This document shows positions 8,575-16,904 of a stretch of 64,000 nt of DNA, piece by piece; position 1 is the first letter of the stretch, and each line of letters opens with the position of its first letter. The stretch lies in assembly GCF_037201815.1 (NCBI RefSeq), contig NZ_CP147407.1, forward strand, positions 434,001 through 498,000, written 5' to 3'. The translations under genes and the position numbers were made by a program. This stretch comes from Metabacillus sp. FJAT-52054. Lineage in GTDB: Bacteria > Bacillota > Bacilli > Bacillales > Bacillaceae. Below the pieces are notes generated by a model that worked only from the letters and a program-made list of their open reading frames with translations, did not search any database and was not told the origin of the DNA.

Positions 8575-8720
8575 CAAAAAAAAGATCTTGTGTTCTCTAG
8601 GAACGATGGCTTGACTGTGGTACCGCAGCGATCTTATCCGATCAAAGGTTTTGTAAAGTTGAATCGCTGAAACGGTGGCTTAACATATGCAATTATGAGG
8701 TCAACAAAAAAACCTTAAAA
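8575..8720. ncRNA. Possible structured RNA region
   Basis: Several nested dyads: AAGATC (8582-8587) with GATCTT (8630-8635), enclosing GTTC/GAAC (8592-8604) and CTGTGG/CCGCAG (8615-8628); then AAGGTTTT (8645-8652) with AAAACCTT (8709-8716), enclosing GTTGA (8658-8662) and TCAAC (8701-8705). No open frame covers this stretch. The density of pairing is more than expected in plain spacer, but I know no RNA family that matches, and part may simply be the terminator of the protease gene on the minus strand. Confidence 0.3.
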
Positions 8721-8759
8721 GGTACGAGACCAATCAAGGCTTTTCTAAATAATGATTAT

Positions 8760-9334
8760 CTATTTCACTAAAATCCCGTCTAACCCCAGTGCTCTCACGG
8801 CATTTCCCATATAGGTATAAACCATATATCCAGACCCCGAATTTCCTTGAAGTATTCCCATAGCTTTACCGTGTTGATATACGCCAGCCCCGCTATCACC
8901 AGGTTGACAACGCATACTTGTTACACGCATACCGTAGTATGTGGTCCCGTCATTATAACGTACCGTAGCGTTAGTATCCCTTATAGTCCCACATAATTGC
9001 CTGTTGGTAGTTGCGCCAGCGAAGCATGCGTCATCCCCATTATTGTCTTCATACGTGTTTAGCCCTATAGAGGTTGACGTGGTTTTCTGCCACCCTGTTA
9101 TCTCATAACTATTAGGCCCTGTACCATATACATAGTGAGTTTTATCCGTGCCGTTAATTTTAATTCCTGCCGCATCAACTCCGGCTGTATCAGCCCTTCT
9201 ATCTATGTTACCAATAAACGAACCGCTAATTCCTCCTGATCGTAGGTCGTTTCTGCCAAAGTAGAACTAGCAAAAGTAAAATCCAATCCAAACAGCAGTA
9301 AAACACTCATAAAGATAAAAAATAGTTTTTTCAC
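8760..9334 (-). pseudogene. Broken secreted S1-type (chymotrypsin/streptogrisin-like) serine protease
   Basis: From GTG 9334 (with GGAAGGGG upstream) a signal peptide of about 28 residues (KKLFFIFMSVLLLFG..TFAS) is read. The frame then runs to a stop soon after. In another frame from about 9270 leftwards to the TAG at 8760-8762, a clean protease C-terminal half is encoded: a glycine-rich start (DLRSGGISGSF), a Cys pair, and the serine motif CQPGDSGAGVYQ followed by a typical last strand and helix. The propeptide and the part that should carry the catalytic His and Asp are missing. An internal deletion fused the signal peptide out of frame to the C-terminal half, so the gene cannot make active enzyme. 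Confidence 0.7.
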
Positions 9335-9478
9335 TAATGAAACCCCTTCCAAAATTTAATAACATTTCAATATTATTACAATTACCAAAAAATATCAATT
9401 TGTCCATTTATTAATAATTTTATATAATTTATTCAAATAGATTATAATAGTCGTGAAATTTTGAAAGGGGTGGCAGCA

Positions 9479-9814
9479 TTGAAATATTTCTCGAATTTAA
9501 TATTTTATATGTGTATAATCCTAACGCTTTCGGCTTGCAGCTCATCTAATTCAACGTTTACAGGGTATATATCAGACACGGAGGGGAATCAAGTAGAAGT
9601 AGTAAAAGGTGTTACTTATGAAGAATTTGAAGAATTTATGGAAGCGAAAGCGTCTAATGAAAATGTTCATAACAACTATGTGTACTATTTGCTCACATAT
9701 AATTCTAAGAGTTTAAAAAAGGGACAGAAGGTAAAAGTTTGGCTCCCCGCTGGGGGATTAAAAACTTCAAATCCCATTAAAACAAAAGCAGAAAAGATAC
9801 AAGTTTTAGAGTAG
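9479..9814 (+). CDS. DUF3221-like small lipoprotein
   Basis: A 111-residue protein starting at TTG 9479, preferred over TTG 9461 because AAAGGGGTGG precedes it. The signal peptide ends in lipobox LSAC with the lipidated Cys at residue 20. The mature part is small and beta-rich, with a C-terminal KVKVWLPAGGLKTSNP block like the DUF3221 family of Bacillus lipoproteins; function unknown. Base composition is clearly more A+T-rich than the surrounding chromosome, fitting its position inside the insertion. It is divergent from the broken protease gene. Confidence 0.65.
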   Translation: MKYFSNLIFYMCIILTLSACSSSNSTFTGYISDTEGNQVEVVKGVTYEEFEEFMEAKASNENVHNNYVYYLLTYNSKSLKKGQKVKVWLPAGGLKTSNPIKTKAEKIQVLE

Positions 9815-10081
9815 AGTGTGGGGCTTGCCTGATCGCAACGAGAAACAATACATTCGTAGATTGCCAATCAACTCGCAAAAAAGCATGTGAGAGTGAGAAA
9901 TTGAAAAAAAAAAACGATTAGCGGTAGTCTTTCAGTTTGGCATAGTGCCCTGAGTTTACAATCCTTTATGAAAAACAAATACTCCTACTAGTGAGAATCA
10001 AAAATAAAGAGGCCGAAGCCTCTTTATTTAGTTGGAATGATTGTCTTATAGCTCAGGTCATCATCCGCCGGTGGTGTGTTA
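9815..10081. other. Insert segment without a recognisable gene
   Basis: Apart from the hairpin at 10002-10029, I see no credible coding region here. A poly-A run at about 9905-9915 and A+T richness are the only features. Confidence 0.5.
10002..10029. terminator. Hairpin copy 2, AGAGGC-CGAA-GCCTCT core
   Basis: AAATAAAGAGGC (10002-10013) pairs perfectly with GCCTCTTTATTT (10018-10029) around CGAA. It lies just downstream of the gene X C-terminal fragment on the minus strand and would terminate it. Confidence 0.8.
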
Positions 10082-10174
10082 TTAATTTTGCATCTTCATC
10101 TGATACGCCCGCTTCGCCCCCTGCTCAAAGCGGCTTCCGGCAAGATCGCTTTCGGCCGCTCGGTGTACTTCACG
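10082..10174 (-). pseudogene. Gene X, C-terminal fragment
   Basis: Read leftwards from the right junction, the frame encodes about 30 residues (REVHRAAESDLAGSRF then EQGAKRAYQMKMQN) and ends at TAA 10082-10084, followed by the 10002-10029 hairpin. It has no start of its own. Its position and orientation are what would be left if gene X had spanned the point at which a circular form of the insert opened. The codon pattern looks like real coding sequence, but the short length limits certainty. Confidence 0.4.
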
Positions 10175-10176
10175 GA

Positions 10177-10422
10177 TATATGGAAGAAGGAGACGTGCTG
10201 GAGCTATTGCATTTTCCCAATCAGCACAATTTTGAGTATTATGAGAGAAGATTAATGGATAAGCCTGAACCGATTGAAATTAACGCAGGCAGTTTTACAT
10301 ATCAAGATAAATATGGAGCGTATCAGCTAAATCCAATAAAATGGGCTGAAGAGCTGAGTCATAGAAATTTTTTGACAGAATACGGGATTACAACAATCGT
10401 TAAGTATACATACGTATCTTAA
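10177..10422 (+). pseudogene. C-terminal fragment of split gene Y
   Basis: About 81 residues (from YMEEGDVLELLHFPNQ to IVKYTYVS) ending at TAA 10420-10422. The open frame continues upstream to 9991, but that part is insert DNA read by chance. The fragment has no ribosome binding site of its own. It matches the orientation of, and would complete, the N-terminal part at 8103-8297; a few to some twenty residues around the junction may be lost. Confidence 0.6.
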
Positions 10423-10746
10423 TAGGGGAGTCTCTATTAATATGGATGGGCAGCATTGTTGATTGAAGCAGAAGACGCGAACTGTCTGCGCAAGGATAAG
10501 CGCAGGCCAGCCAATTCTAACAGAAATAGTAAAAGAAAGGCCGCAGCGAATTCTAAAGAATTACGTTGAACTTTTGCTTAGAAATGGATAAGAAAGATTC
10601 CTTTTGGATTTTTACCAGGAGTGGTTTCGAAAACCAGTATTTAGGGGACTTTATAAGGGCGGGCTGATTGAAGGTCTGCATCAAAAGTGGTAGACTGAAT
10701 GAAGCATAACAATGGTACGAAGAAATAACGTATAGGATGATGGGGA
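10423..10746. other. Intergenic region with a possible gene relic
   Basis: A short plus-strand frame ending near 10590 reads ILTEIVKERPQRILKNYVEL, which looks like the tail of a helical protein, but it has no start or upstream continuation. Nothing else is recognisable before dagK. Confidence 0.3.
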
Positions 10747-11730
10747 ATGAAAAGAGCGAGAATTATTTATAATCCAACCTCCGGAAGGGAAGCGTTCAAG
10801 CGACATTTGCCGGAAGTGTTAGCGAAGTTTGAAAATGCAGGTTATGAAACATCCTGTCATGCTACAACATGTGAAGGAGATGCGGTTCAGGCGGCGAAGC
10901 TTGCTGCAGAACGCGGCTTTGATCTTGTCGTTGCAGCCGGCGGGGATGGCACAGTCAATGAAGTGGTAAACGGAATTGCCCGTTTTGACAAGCGCCCGGA
11001 ACTCGGGATTATCCCGGTCGGTACGACAAATGACTTTGCCCGTGCAATTGCGCTTCCGCTTAACGATGTACTGGCAGCGGTCGACATGCTGGTGGATGGA
11101 GTTGCCATTCCGATTGATATTGGACGTGTAAACGATACCCATTTCATTAATATCGCTGGCGGCGGGAAGCTTACCGAGCTGACCTATGAAGTGCCAAGCA
11201 AGCTGAAAACCATGCTTGGACAGCTGGCCTATTACTTAAAGGGGATGGAAATGCTGCCTTCCATTCGTCCGACAGAGGTGGAGATTGAATATGACGGCAA
11301 GCTTTTCCAAGGAGAAGTCATGCTGTTCTTAGTGTCTCTTACTAATTCTGTGGGCGGATTTGAAAAACTGGCACCAGATTCCAAGCTCAACGATGGATTG
11401 TTCGACCTCCTCATCCTGAAAAAGGCGAACCTCGCCGAATTCATCCGGGTTGCTTCATTGGCGCTCCGCGGGGAGCACATGAATGATGAGCACGTCATTT
11501 ATACGAAGGCGAGCCGCGTGAAGGTTACGACGAAGGATAAAATGCAGCTCAACCTGGATGGAGAATACGGTGGGCTTTTGCCGGCAGAATTTGAAAACCT
11601 TTATCGCCACCTCGACATCATCATGTCTAAGGAAAAGGCGCATGAAATGTCTGAGCCTTCCGCTGAAGAGCAGGAAGAGGAAGTATCTCAGCCTGTGAGT
11701 TCGGAAGAAAAGCAAAAAGAAGAGCAGTGA
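10747..11730 (+). CDS. dagK: Diacylglycerol kinase DagK
   Basis: A 327-residue soluble lipid kinase of the YegS/DagK family. It phosphorylates diacylglycerol to phosphatidic acid, recycling the by-product of lipoteichoic acid synthesis. GGDGT at residues 65-69 is the nucleotide-binding motif, and IIPVGTTNDFARA at about 90 is the second family signature. The last 30 residues are a Glu/Gln/Ser-rich tail not needed for catalysis. In B. subtilis dagK (yerQ) sits directly before rlmCD; here rlmCD follows 2.2 kb later with a permease and an unknown gene in between. Start ATG 10747 sits after GATGGGGA. Confidence 0.92.
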   Translation: MKRARIIYNPTSGREAFKRHLPEVLAKFENAGYETSCHATTCEGDAVQAAKLAAERGFDLVVAAGGDGTVNEVVNGIARFDKRPELGIIPVGTTNDFARAIALPLNDVLAAVDMLVDGVAIPIDIGRVNDTHFINIAGGGKLTELTYEVPSKLKTMLGQLAYYLKGMEMLPSIRPTEVEIEYDGKLFQGEVMLFLVSLTNSVGGFEKLAPDSKLNDGLFDLLILKKANLAEFIRVASLALRGEHMNDEHVIYTKASRVKVTTKDKMQLNLDGEYGGLLPAEFENLYRHLDIIMSKEKAHEMSEPSAEEQEEEVSQPVSSEEKQKEEQ

Positions 11731-11760
11731 AAAAGCAGACCGATCGGGGTCTGCTTTTTT
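11731..11760. terminator. Bidirectional terminator after dagK
   Basis: AAAAGCAGACC (11731-11741) pairs with GGTCTGCTTTT (11748-11758), followed by T on the plus strand and preceded by A, so it also serves the convergent gene at 11761. Confidence 0.85.
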
Positions 11761-12219
11761 TTACGCCTGTTCTTTCAGCAAATCAAGAATTTCCCTCATT
11801 TGAACCACTTCTCTCGGAATCTCATCCTCTTCCTTTTGTGCTTTGGCTAACGGCTTAAGGAAATGTTCATAGGCGAGCGAAAACTCTTTGAAGAAAACCG
11901 GTGCCGGAAACGACGTCTCCTCAATCGTATTAAGTGACTCTGAGGGCATTTTTTTGATATCGACTCTGCTCCTGTCAGGGCTGAACTGAAAAGCGATAAC
12001 ATTCTCAGACTCGACTCCGAACGGCGTGACCTTAAATGATTCAAATTTACGGATCAGCTTCATCGCCACATCATAAATCACCGTCTTTGAGACCTCAGTC
12101 AAAAATTGCACCGATTTTGCCTCGTATGTAAAAACAAACCTTGTGTCGCCGTTTAAATACGTAAGGAAACGATCTCCCTCTGTCAGGTTTTCTGCTCCAA
12201 GTGCATCTATTTGAATCAT
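11761..12219 (-). CDS. Hypothetical protein, 152 residues
   Basis: Not recognised. A soluble protein with an N-terminal beta-rich half and a helical C-terminal tail (KPLAKAQKEEDEIPREV). No signal peptide or membrane segment. ATG 12219 is preceded by GGGAGGG at good spacing, and the downstream terminator is shared with dagK, so it is probably a real gene. Neighbours give no clue to function. Confidence 0.65.
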   Translation of the reverse strand: MIQIDALGAENLTEGDRFLTYLNGDTRFVFTYEAKSVQFLTEVSKTVIYDVAMKLIRKFESFKVTPFGVESENVIAFQFSPDRSRVDIKKMPSESLNTIEETSFPAPVFFKEFSLAYEHFLKPLAKAQKEEDEIPREVVQMREILDLLKEQA

Positions 12220-12325
12220 TCTATCCCTCCCTTGCTGATTGGTTTATTATACAAACTTTATGTTACATGCTGGTATCATTTGGTTAACATATGTATGTTT
12301 TCAAAGGGGGTGATTTACATACGGC

Positions 12326-12352
12326 AAAAAAAAGAGTGCCAAATAGGCACTC
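12326..12352 (-). terminator. Terminator of the APC permease gene
   Basis: GAGTGCC (12334-12340) pairs with GGCACTC (12346-12352); on the minus strand it is followed by eight T (12326-12333). Confidence 0.8.
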
Positions 12353-12356
12353 CAGG

Positions 12357-13757
12357 TTAGCTTGCTTTCTTGTATTCAGTCTTCTTCTCTTTAATTCCAA
12401 CTTTATAAAAGACCAATCCAAGGATGATAAACAGCACAGGCCCAATCACCATCGGCGCATATTCGGAAATCGTCGTATCAGATGATGGAATCAGGGTCAG
12501 CACAATCGTACCGACAACAGAAAGCAATCCTACCCCAGCTACGATGTATGCTGCCGCATTGTGCTTAATTTTAAAAGGCCGGACCGTCGTCTTATCTGTC
12601 ATCCGCAGCTTCACGTAAGCGGAGATAAGGAACAGATACGGGATAAAGAAGGCAAGCGTCGCCATCAGAATCAGCATGTTCAAGGCAGCTGAAATCGTCG
12701 GGATAAAAGCAGAGAATAAAAGGATAACCGTAACGCCTGCTGCCTGCCAGAGAATCAGGTTCACCGGCATTTTGTCTTTGTTGATTTTCAGCAGCGCCTT
12801 CGGCAGAACCTTTTTGCCGCTTTCGTACATCATGACGCTTGGATTCAGGATCAGGAAGGACAGCGATCCAACAACCGCAATGACGAAGCAGATACCCAAC
12901 AGCTGGGATAAGCTAAACGGCAGATTAAACTGAGCCGTCACTTTATCCGCGAACAGGTACAGCGCATTCGCCGTCTGATCCGGTGTAATTTGAATAACAA
13001 ATTGGAAGGCCACTGTTGCCATGATGTAAATAACAGCAATAATAGCGGATGTGATGAAAATCGCTTTCGGGAACGTTTTTTGCGGATTCTTTACGTCTTC
13101 CGCAATCGTTCCGAGCATTTCCATCCCGGAAAAAGCAAACATCAGCGTTGATAAAAACATGATTGTATTAAAGGAAACAGAATTCGGCATCACCGATTCA
13201 GCCGAAAACGGAGTGGCGGAAGGCTGTCCGCTCACAAGGCTCGCAATTCCGAATCCAAAAATGAGAAGAGCGGGAACGACAACGCCAAGCGGCGCACCAA
13301 ATGATGCGAGCTTTTCACTCATCCGTGTTCCTTTTAGCGTTAAGAGAGTAATAAGCCAGAAAATCACAATGGAGATGATGTTCGTCGTCCATGTGCTGTC
13401 CATAATCTGCTGCTGATTGATGGCATACGCCAGATTAACGGTAATTCCAATGAGCAGCGATGGGTAGTACGTAAAATTCGCCACCCAGAAAAACCAGCCG
13501 GCGAGGAAGCTCGCCTTTTCGCCAAACGCCCGCTTCACCCAGGCGCTGATTCCGCCCTGGTCCGGATAGGTGGTCGAAAGCTCGGCCACGATTAAACTGA
13601 TAGGGATGAAATATAGGAAAGCTGCCGCGATCCAGAAGACAATCGCCGATGGCCCGATCGTAGAGGCAAACGGAATGTTCTTCAATCCAAGAATCGCATT
13701 AATGCTGATAAGGGACAACCCCATCAAGCCCAGCTTTTTCGATTTGATCGTAGTCAT
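12357..13757 (-). CDS. APC-family permease, glutamate/GABA antiporter-like
   Basis: A 466-residue, 12-segment transporter of the amino acid-polyamine-organocation superfamily. The N-terminus LMGLSLISINAILGLKNIPF and the block YPDQGGISAWVKRAFG resemble the glutamate:GABA antiporter (GadC/YjeM-like) branch rather than the classical AAT branch. The substrate is not predictable. ATG 13757 has AAGGCAGG upstream. The gene separates dagK from rlmCD, which are neighbours in B. subtilis, so it may be a lineage-specific insertion. Confidence 0.82.
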   Translation of the reverse strand: MTTIKSKKLGLMGLSLISINAILGLKNIPFASTIGPSAIVFWIAAAFLYFIPISLIVAELSTTYPDQGGISAWVKRAFGEKASFLAGWFFWVANFTYYPSLLIGITVNLAYAINQQQIMDSTWTTNIISIVIFWLITLLTLKGTRMSEKLASFGAPLGVVVPALLIFGFGIASLVSGQPSATPFSAESVMPNSVSFNTIMFLSTLMFAFSGMEMLGTIAEDVKNPQKTFPKAIFITSAIIAVIYIMATVAFQFVIQITPDQTANALYLFADKVTAQFNLPFSLSQLLGICFVIAVVGSLSFLILNPSVMMYESGKKVLPKALLKINKDKMPVNLILWQAAGVTVILLFSAFIPTISAALNMLILMATLAFFIPYLFLISAYVKLRMTDKTTVRPFKIKHNAAAYIVAGVGLLSVVGTIVLTLIPSSDTTISEYAPMVIGPVLFIILGLVFYKVGIKEKKTEYKKAS

Positions 13758-13963
13758 GATAGTAACCTGCCTTGTGTGAGTATTTATTCACTTGATAGAA
13801 TGATTATACACCCGATTTGCATGAATCTCTGATAAAAGTGTATTAGTACAATTCAGATAATTCGGAGGAGAAAACAGACAAAATTTAGAAGGTGCGAAGC
13901 CGTGAATGTTTGCATAGCGTATATGGTAAAATGAAAGCAGCATATTTGAAAAGGACGATAAGA

Positions 13964-15355
13964 ATGCCAAATATAGATGTACCTGTTATGAAAAATGAAT
14001 TGTATGACGTTACGTTCGAGGACCTGACACATGAAGGAGCGGGAGTCGCCAAGGTCGAGGGCTTCCCGATTTTCGTGCAAAACGCCCTGCCAGGCGAACG
14101 CGCCAGCATTAAAATCATCAAGGTGAAAAAGGGCTTTGCCTTTGGGCGTCTGATGGAAATAAAGGAACAAAGCTCGGAGCGAAGAGAAGCTCCATGCCCG
14201 ATCTACAAGGAATGCGGAGGCTGCCAGCTTCAGCACCTGAGCTATGAGGGCCAGCTCGATTTCAAGCGCAAGCAGGTCGAAAACGTTCTCAGCCGGATCG
14301 GCAAGCTCAACCTGGATGAAGTCACCGTCCACCCGACACTCGGCATGGACAACCCATGGAACTACCGCAACAAAGCCCAGGTACCAGTCGGCGAACGGGA
14401 AGGCGGCTTAGTCGCAGGCTTTTATCAGCAGCGCTCCCATGAGATCATTGATATGCAGAAATGCCTGATCCAGCAGGCCGAAAACGACGACGTCGTCCAG
14501 GCCGTCAAGGAAATCTGCAGCCGTCACGGCATCCGTGCCTATAATGAAGAAAAACACAAAGGCTGGCTCCGCCACATCATGGTCCGCTACGGCCAGATGA
14601 CCGGTGAAATGATGGTCGTCTTCGTCACCAGAACGAACGACTTCCCGCACAAAAATGAAATCATCGAAGAAATCACAAGCCGATTCGGACAAGTAAAATC
14701 CATTGTCCAAAACATCAACAGCAAACGCACCAACGTCATCTTCGGCGACGAAACAAACGTCCTCTGGGGCGAAGAATACATCTACGACAGCATCGGCGAC
14801 ATCCGATTCGCCATCTCGGCAAGATCGTTCTACCAGGTCAACCCTGAGCAAACAAAGGTCCTGTATGACAAAGCACTGGAATATGCGCAGCTGACCGGAG
14901 AAGAGACTGTTATCGACGCCTACTGCGGCATCGGAACGATCTCGCTGTTCCTCGCCCAGAAAGCGAAAAAAGTATACGGAGTCGAAATCGTACCCGAAGC
15001 CATCGAAGACGCCAAACGCAACGCCGAGCTCAACGGACTGACCAACGCAGAGTTTGGAGTCGGAGAAGCCGAAGTCGTCATCCCGAACTGGTACAAGCAG
15101 GGGATTAAAGCAGACACCATCGTCGTAGATCCGCCACGCAAAGGCTGCGATGAAGCGCTGCTCAAGACCATCTTGGAAATGAAGCCAAAGCGGGTTGTGT
15201 ATGTGAGCTGTAACCCGGGGACTTTGGCGAGAGACTTGCATGTGTTGGAGCAGGGAGGATATCAAACGGTTGAGGTTCAGCCCGTGGATATGTTTCCTCA
15301 TACGATGCATTGTGAGGCGGTTGTCAGGATAGAAAGAAAGCAGGCTAGTATCTAA
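13964..15355 (+). CDS. rlmCD: 23S rRNA (uracil-5-)-methyltransferase RlmCD
   Basis: A 463-residue RNA methyltransferase of the RumA/TrmA type. An N-terminal TRAM domain (about 1-65) is followed by iron-sulfur Cys78, Cys84, Cys87 ([10 protein letters not shown]) and Cys167, then a Rossmann SAM domain with DAYCGIG, the VVDPPRKG loop and catalytic Cys416 in SCNPGT. The B. subtilis orthologue (YefA) methylates U747 and U1939 of 23S rRNA. The open frame extends upstream to 13892, but ATG 13964 with AAGGACG before it matches the family start. Base composition is G+C-richer than most of the window. Confidence 0.92.
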   Translation: MPNIDVPVMKNELYDVTFEDLTHEGAGVAKVEGFPIFVQNALPGERASIKIIKVKKGFAFGRLMEIKEQSSERREAPCPIYKECGGCQLQHLSYEGQLDFKRKQVENVLSRIGKLNLDEVTVHPTLGMDNPWNYRNKAQVPVGEREGGLVAGFYQQRSHEIIDMQKCLIQQAENDDVVQAVKEICSRHGIRAYNEEKHKGWLRHIMVRYGQMTGEMMVVFVTRTNDFPHKNEIIEEITSRFGQVKSIVQNINSKRTNVIFGDETNVLWGEEYIYDSIGDIRFAISARSFYQVNPEQTKVLYDKALEYAQLTGEETVIDAYCGIGTISLFLAQKAKKVYGVEIVPEAIEDAKRNAELNGLTNAEFGVGEAEVVIPNWYKQGIKADTIVVDPPRKGCDEALLKTILEMKPKRVVYVSCNPGTLARDLHVLEQGGYQTVEVQPVDMFPHTMHCEAVVRIERKQASI

Positions 15356-15400
15356 GACTTTCAAGGGTTTAAGTTAATAGTGGTAAAGTGTGTTTCGTGT

Positions 15401-15431
15401 TCCCTCAGACTTATAGTTTGGGGGATTTTTG
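15401..15431 (+). terminator. Terminator after rlmCD
   Basis: TCCCTCAGACT (15401-15411) pairs with AGTTTGGGGGA (15415-15425), including G-U wobbles, then TTTTT. Confidence 0.7.
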
Positions 15432-15528
15432 CTTTTGCGTATTTGTATATGTGAATAGAGGAAAACGGTAGCTCTTGCAGAATAAAATAGTCAATTAGAG
15501 TATTGTAACGACAAGGAGGAGTTAAGTT

Positions 15529-16202
15529 ATGAAACTTCTGCTCACATCTGCAGGCATCATGAATAAAAGCATACACGACGCGCTGGTTGGCATGCTGGGC
15601 AAGCCACTCGCCGACTGCAGCGCTCTGTGCATCCCCACCGCGATGTACGGACACCCCTGGGTTGGCCCCGGCATCAAAACTTGGCAGTTCATCACCGGGA
15701 AAGAAGCAAATCCTATGGTCAACCTGGGCTGGAAATCCGTCGGCATACTGGAGCTCACAGCGCTGCCAAGCATCGATGAAGACCGCTGGGTGCCGCTGGT
15801 AAGGGAGACGGACGTCCTGCTGGTGGGGGAGGCGACGCGCTCTACCTGAGTTACTGGATGCGGCAATCCGGATTGGCAGACCTCTTGCCCTCGCTGCGTT
15901 CAGTCTATGTGGGAATGAGCGCAGGAAGCATGGTGATGTCACCTAACATCGGGGAATTCTTTGTTGGCTGGATTCCACCGGACGGCGGAGATAAAACACT
16001 AGGTTTTGTCGATTTTTCCATCTTTCCACATTTAAATCACGAGATACTGCCGCATAATACGATGTCCGCTGCAGAGAGATGGGCAGACGAGATGGAGGGG
16101 CCGGCTTATGCGATTGACGATCAAACCGCCATCAAAGTAAATGACGGAGCGATTGAAGTTGTCTCTGAGGGACATTGGAAACTGTTTCAAACTCCATCTT
16201 AG
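15529..16202 (+). pseudogene. Peptidase E-like (S51, YgaJ type) gene with one frameshift
   Basis: Two frames together encode a full peptidase E-like protein of about 224 residues. Frame one starts at ATG 15529 (AAGGAGGAG upstream) and covers residues 1-100. It is lost at the G-run 15825-15829; adding one G restores VGGGDALYLSYW and continues into the second frame, which runs to TAG 16200-16202. The serine nucleophile is present in GMSAGSMVM. The family cleaves Asp-X dipeptides or is an uncharacterised amidotransferase-like hydrolase. A one-base loss in a homopolymer is also the commonest sequencing or assembly error, so the gene may be intact in the living strain. Confidence 0.8.
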
Positions 16203-16394
16203 GCGAAATTCTAGTGGTGAGAAACGCATTTTAGGTAGTTCAATCCTTAAACTGATACAGTCAAATTTGAAGAGCCTACTTTAAGTCAACAGATTCGTCA
16301 ATGTGTCTTATCTCACCATTACCATGTGCATTTCAACTCACTCCTAGGTAAGTTATAATGAAACCAGAATATAAGATGGTTTTAGGAGGCTGCT

Positions 16395-16796
16395 ATGAAA
16401 AAGAACATTCATGTAGTAGGCGCAGTAATCGTTGAAAACGGCAAAATTCTCTGTGCCCAGCGGGGAGATGGCAAGGCGCTTTCTCAAAAATGGGAATTCC
16501 CGGGCGGAAAGATTGAAGAGGGGGAAACGCCTCAAGAAGCGCTGCGCCGGGAGATTGAAGAAGAAATGCTTTGCAAGGTGGAAATAGGGGGAAAGATCGA
16601 GACAACGGTTTATGAATATGATTTCGGAATTGTCCACCTCACCACTTTTTATTGCCAGCTGAAGGAAGGTACGCCGGTTTTAACTGAGCATGCAGCAATG
16701 AAGTGGCTAGTACCTGAGGAGTTGGACACTTTAGATTGGGCTCCTGCAGATGTGCCTGCTATTGAAAAAATCTCAAGAGAATTTATTCTTAACTAA
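16395..16796 (+). CDS. NUDIX hydrolase (MutT-like nucleoside triphosphate pyrophosphohydrolase)
   Basis: A 133-residue single-domain NUDIX protein. The Nudix box is complete at about residues 37-60 (GGKIEEGETPQEALRREI then EEE), and VVGAVIVENGKILCAQR matches the MutT/CTP pyrophosphohydrolase start. It should hydrolyse a (deoxy)nucleoside triphosphate such as an oxidised nucleotide to the monophosphate. ATG 16395 has TTAGGAGGC upstream. It lies 108 bp before the large PLD-helicase gene in the same direction, but a terminator-like hairpin separates them. Confidence 0.85.
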   Translation: MKKNIHVVGAVIVENGKILCAQRGDGKALSQKWEFPGGKIEEGETPQEALRREIEEEMLCKVEIGGKIETTVYEYDFGIVHLTTFYCQLKEGTPVLTEHAAMKWLVPEELDTLDWAPADVPAIEKISREFILN

Positions 16797-16797
16797 T

Positions 16798-16830
16798 AAA
16801 GAGCTACTCGCAAATTGTGGGTAGCTTTTT
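16798..16830 (+). terminator. Terminator after the NUDIX gene
   Basis: AGCTAC (16802-16807) pairs with GTAGCT (16821-16826) and TCGCAA with TTGTGG inside, followed by TTTTT. Confidence 0.65.
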
Positions 16831-16904
16831 ATGTTTCCCATTTATTAGCAGGATCTATTATAGTATCATAAAATGAAAGAATACTTGGTAAATAAGGGGA
16901 TACT

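Larger units (their letters stand above)
8298..10174. mobile_element. About 1.9 kb insertion splitting gene Y; carries decayed cargo
   Basis: Boundaries are where gene Y coding stops (after 8297) and resumes (by 10177). Inside are the N-terminal part of an unknown minus-strand gene X at the left end and what looks like its C-terminal part at the right end, a structured A+T-rich stretch, a broken secreted protease gene and a small lipoprotein gene. Near-identical hairpins with core AGAGGC-CGAA-GCCTCT occur at 8506-8527 and 10002-10029. No transposase or integrase is present, and I could not find a clear direct repeat at the ends. It may be a remnant of a larger integrated element reduced by deletion. 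Confidence 0.5.

Noticed and set aside
9991..10176. Upstream part of the frame ending at 10422 as a gene start
   Set aside because: It reads through the hairpin and the opposite-strand fragment; only the part from about 10177 looks like protein.
13892..13963. Longer RlmCD start
   Set aside because: The added residues are outside the TRAM domain and ATG 13964 has the better ribosome binding site.
14408..15364. 318-residue minus-strand frame opposite rlmCD
   Set aside because: Antisense shadow of a well-supported enzyme in G+C-rich codons.
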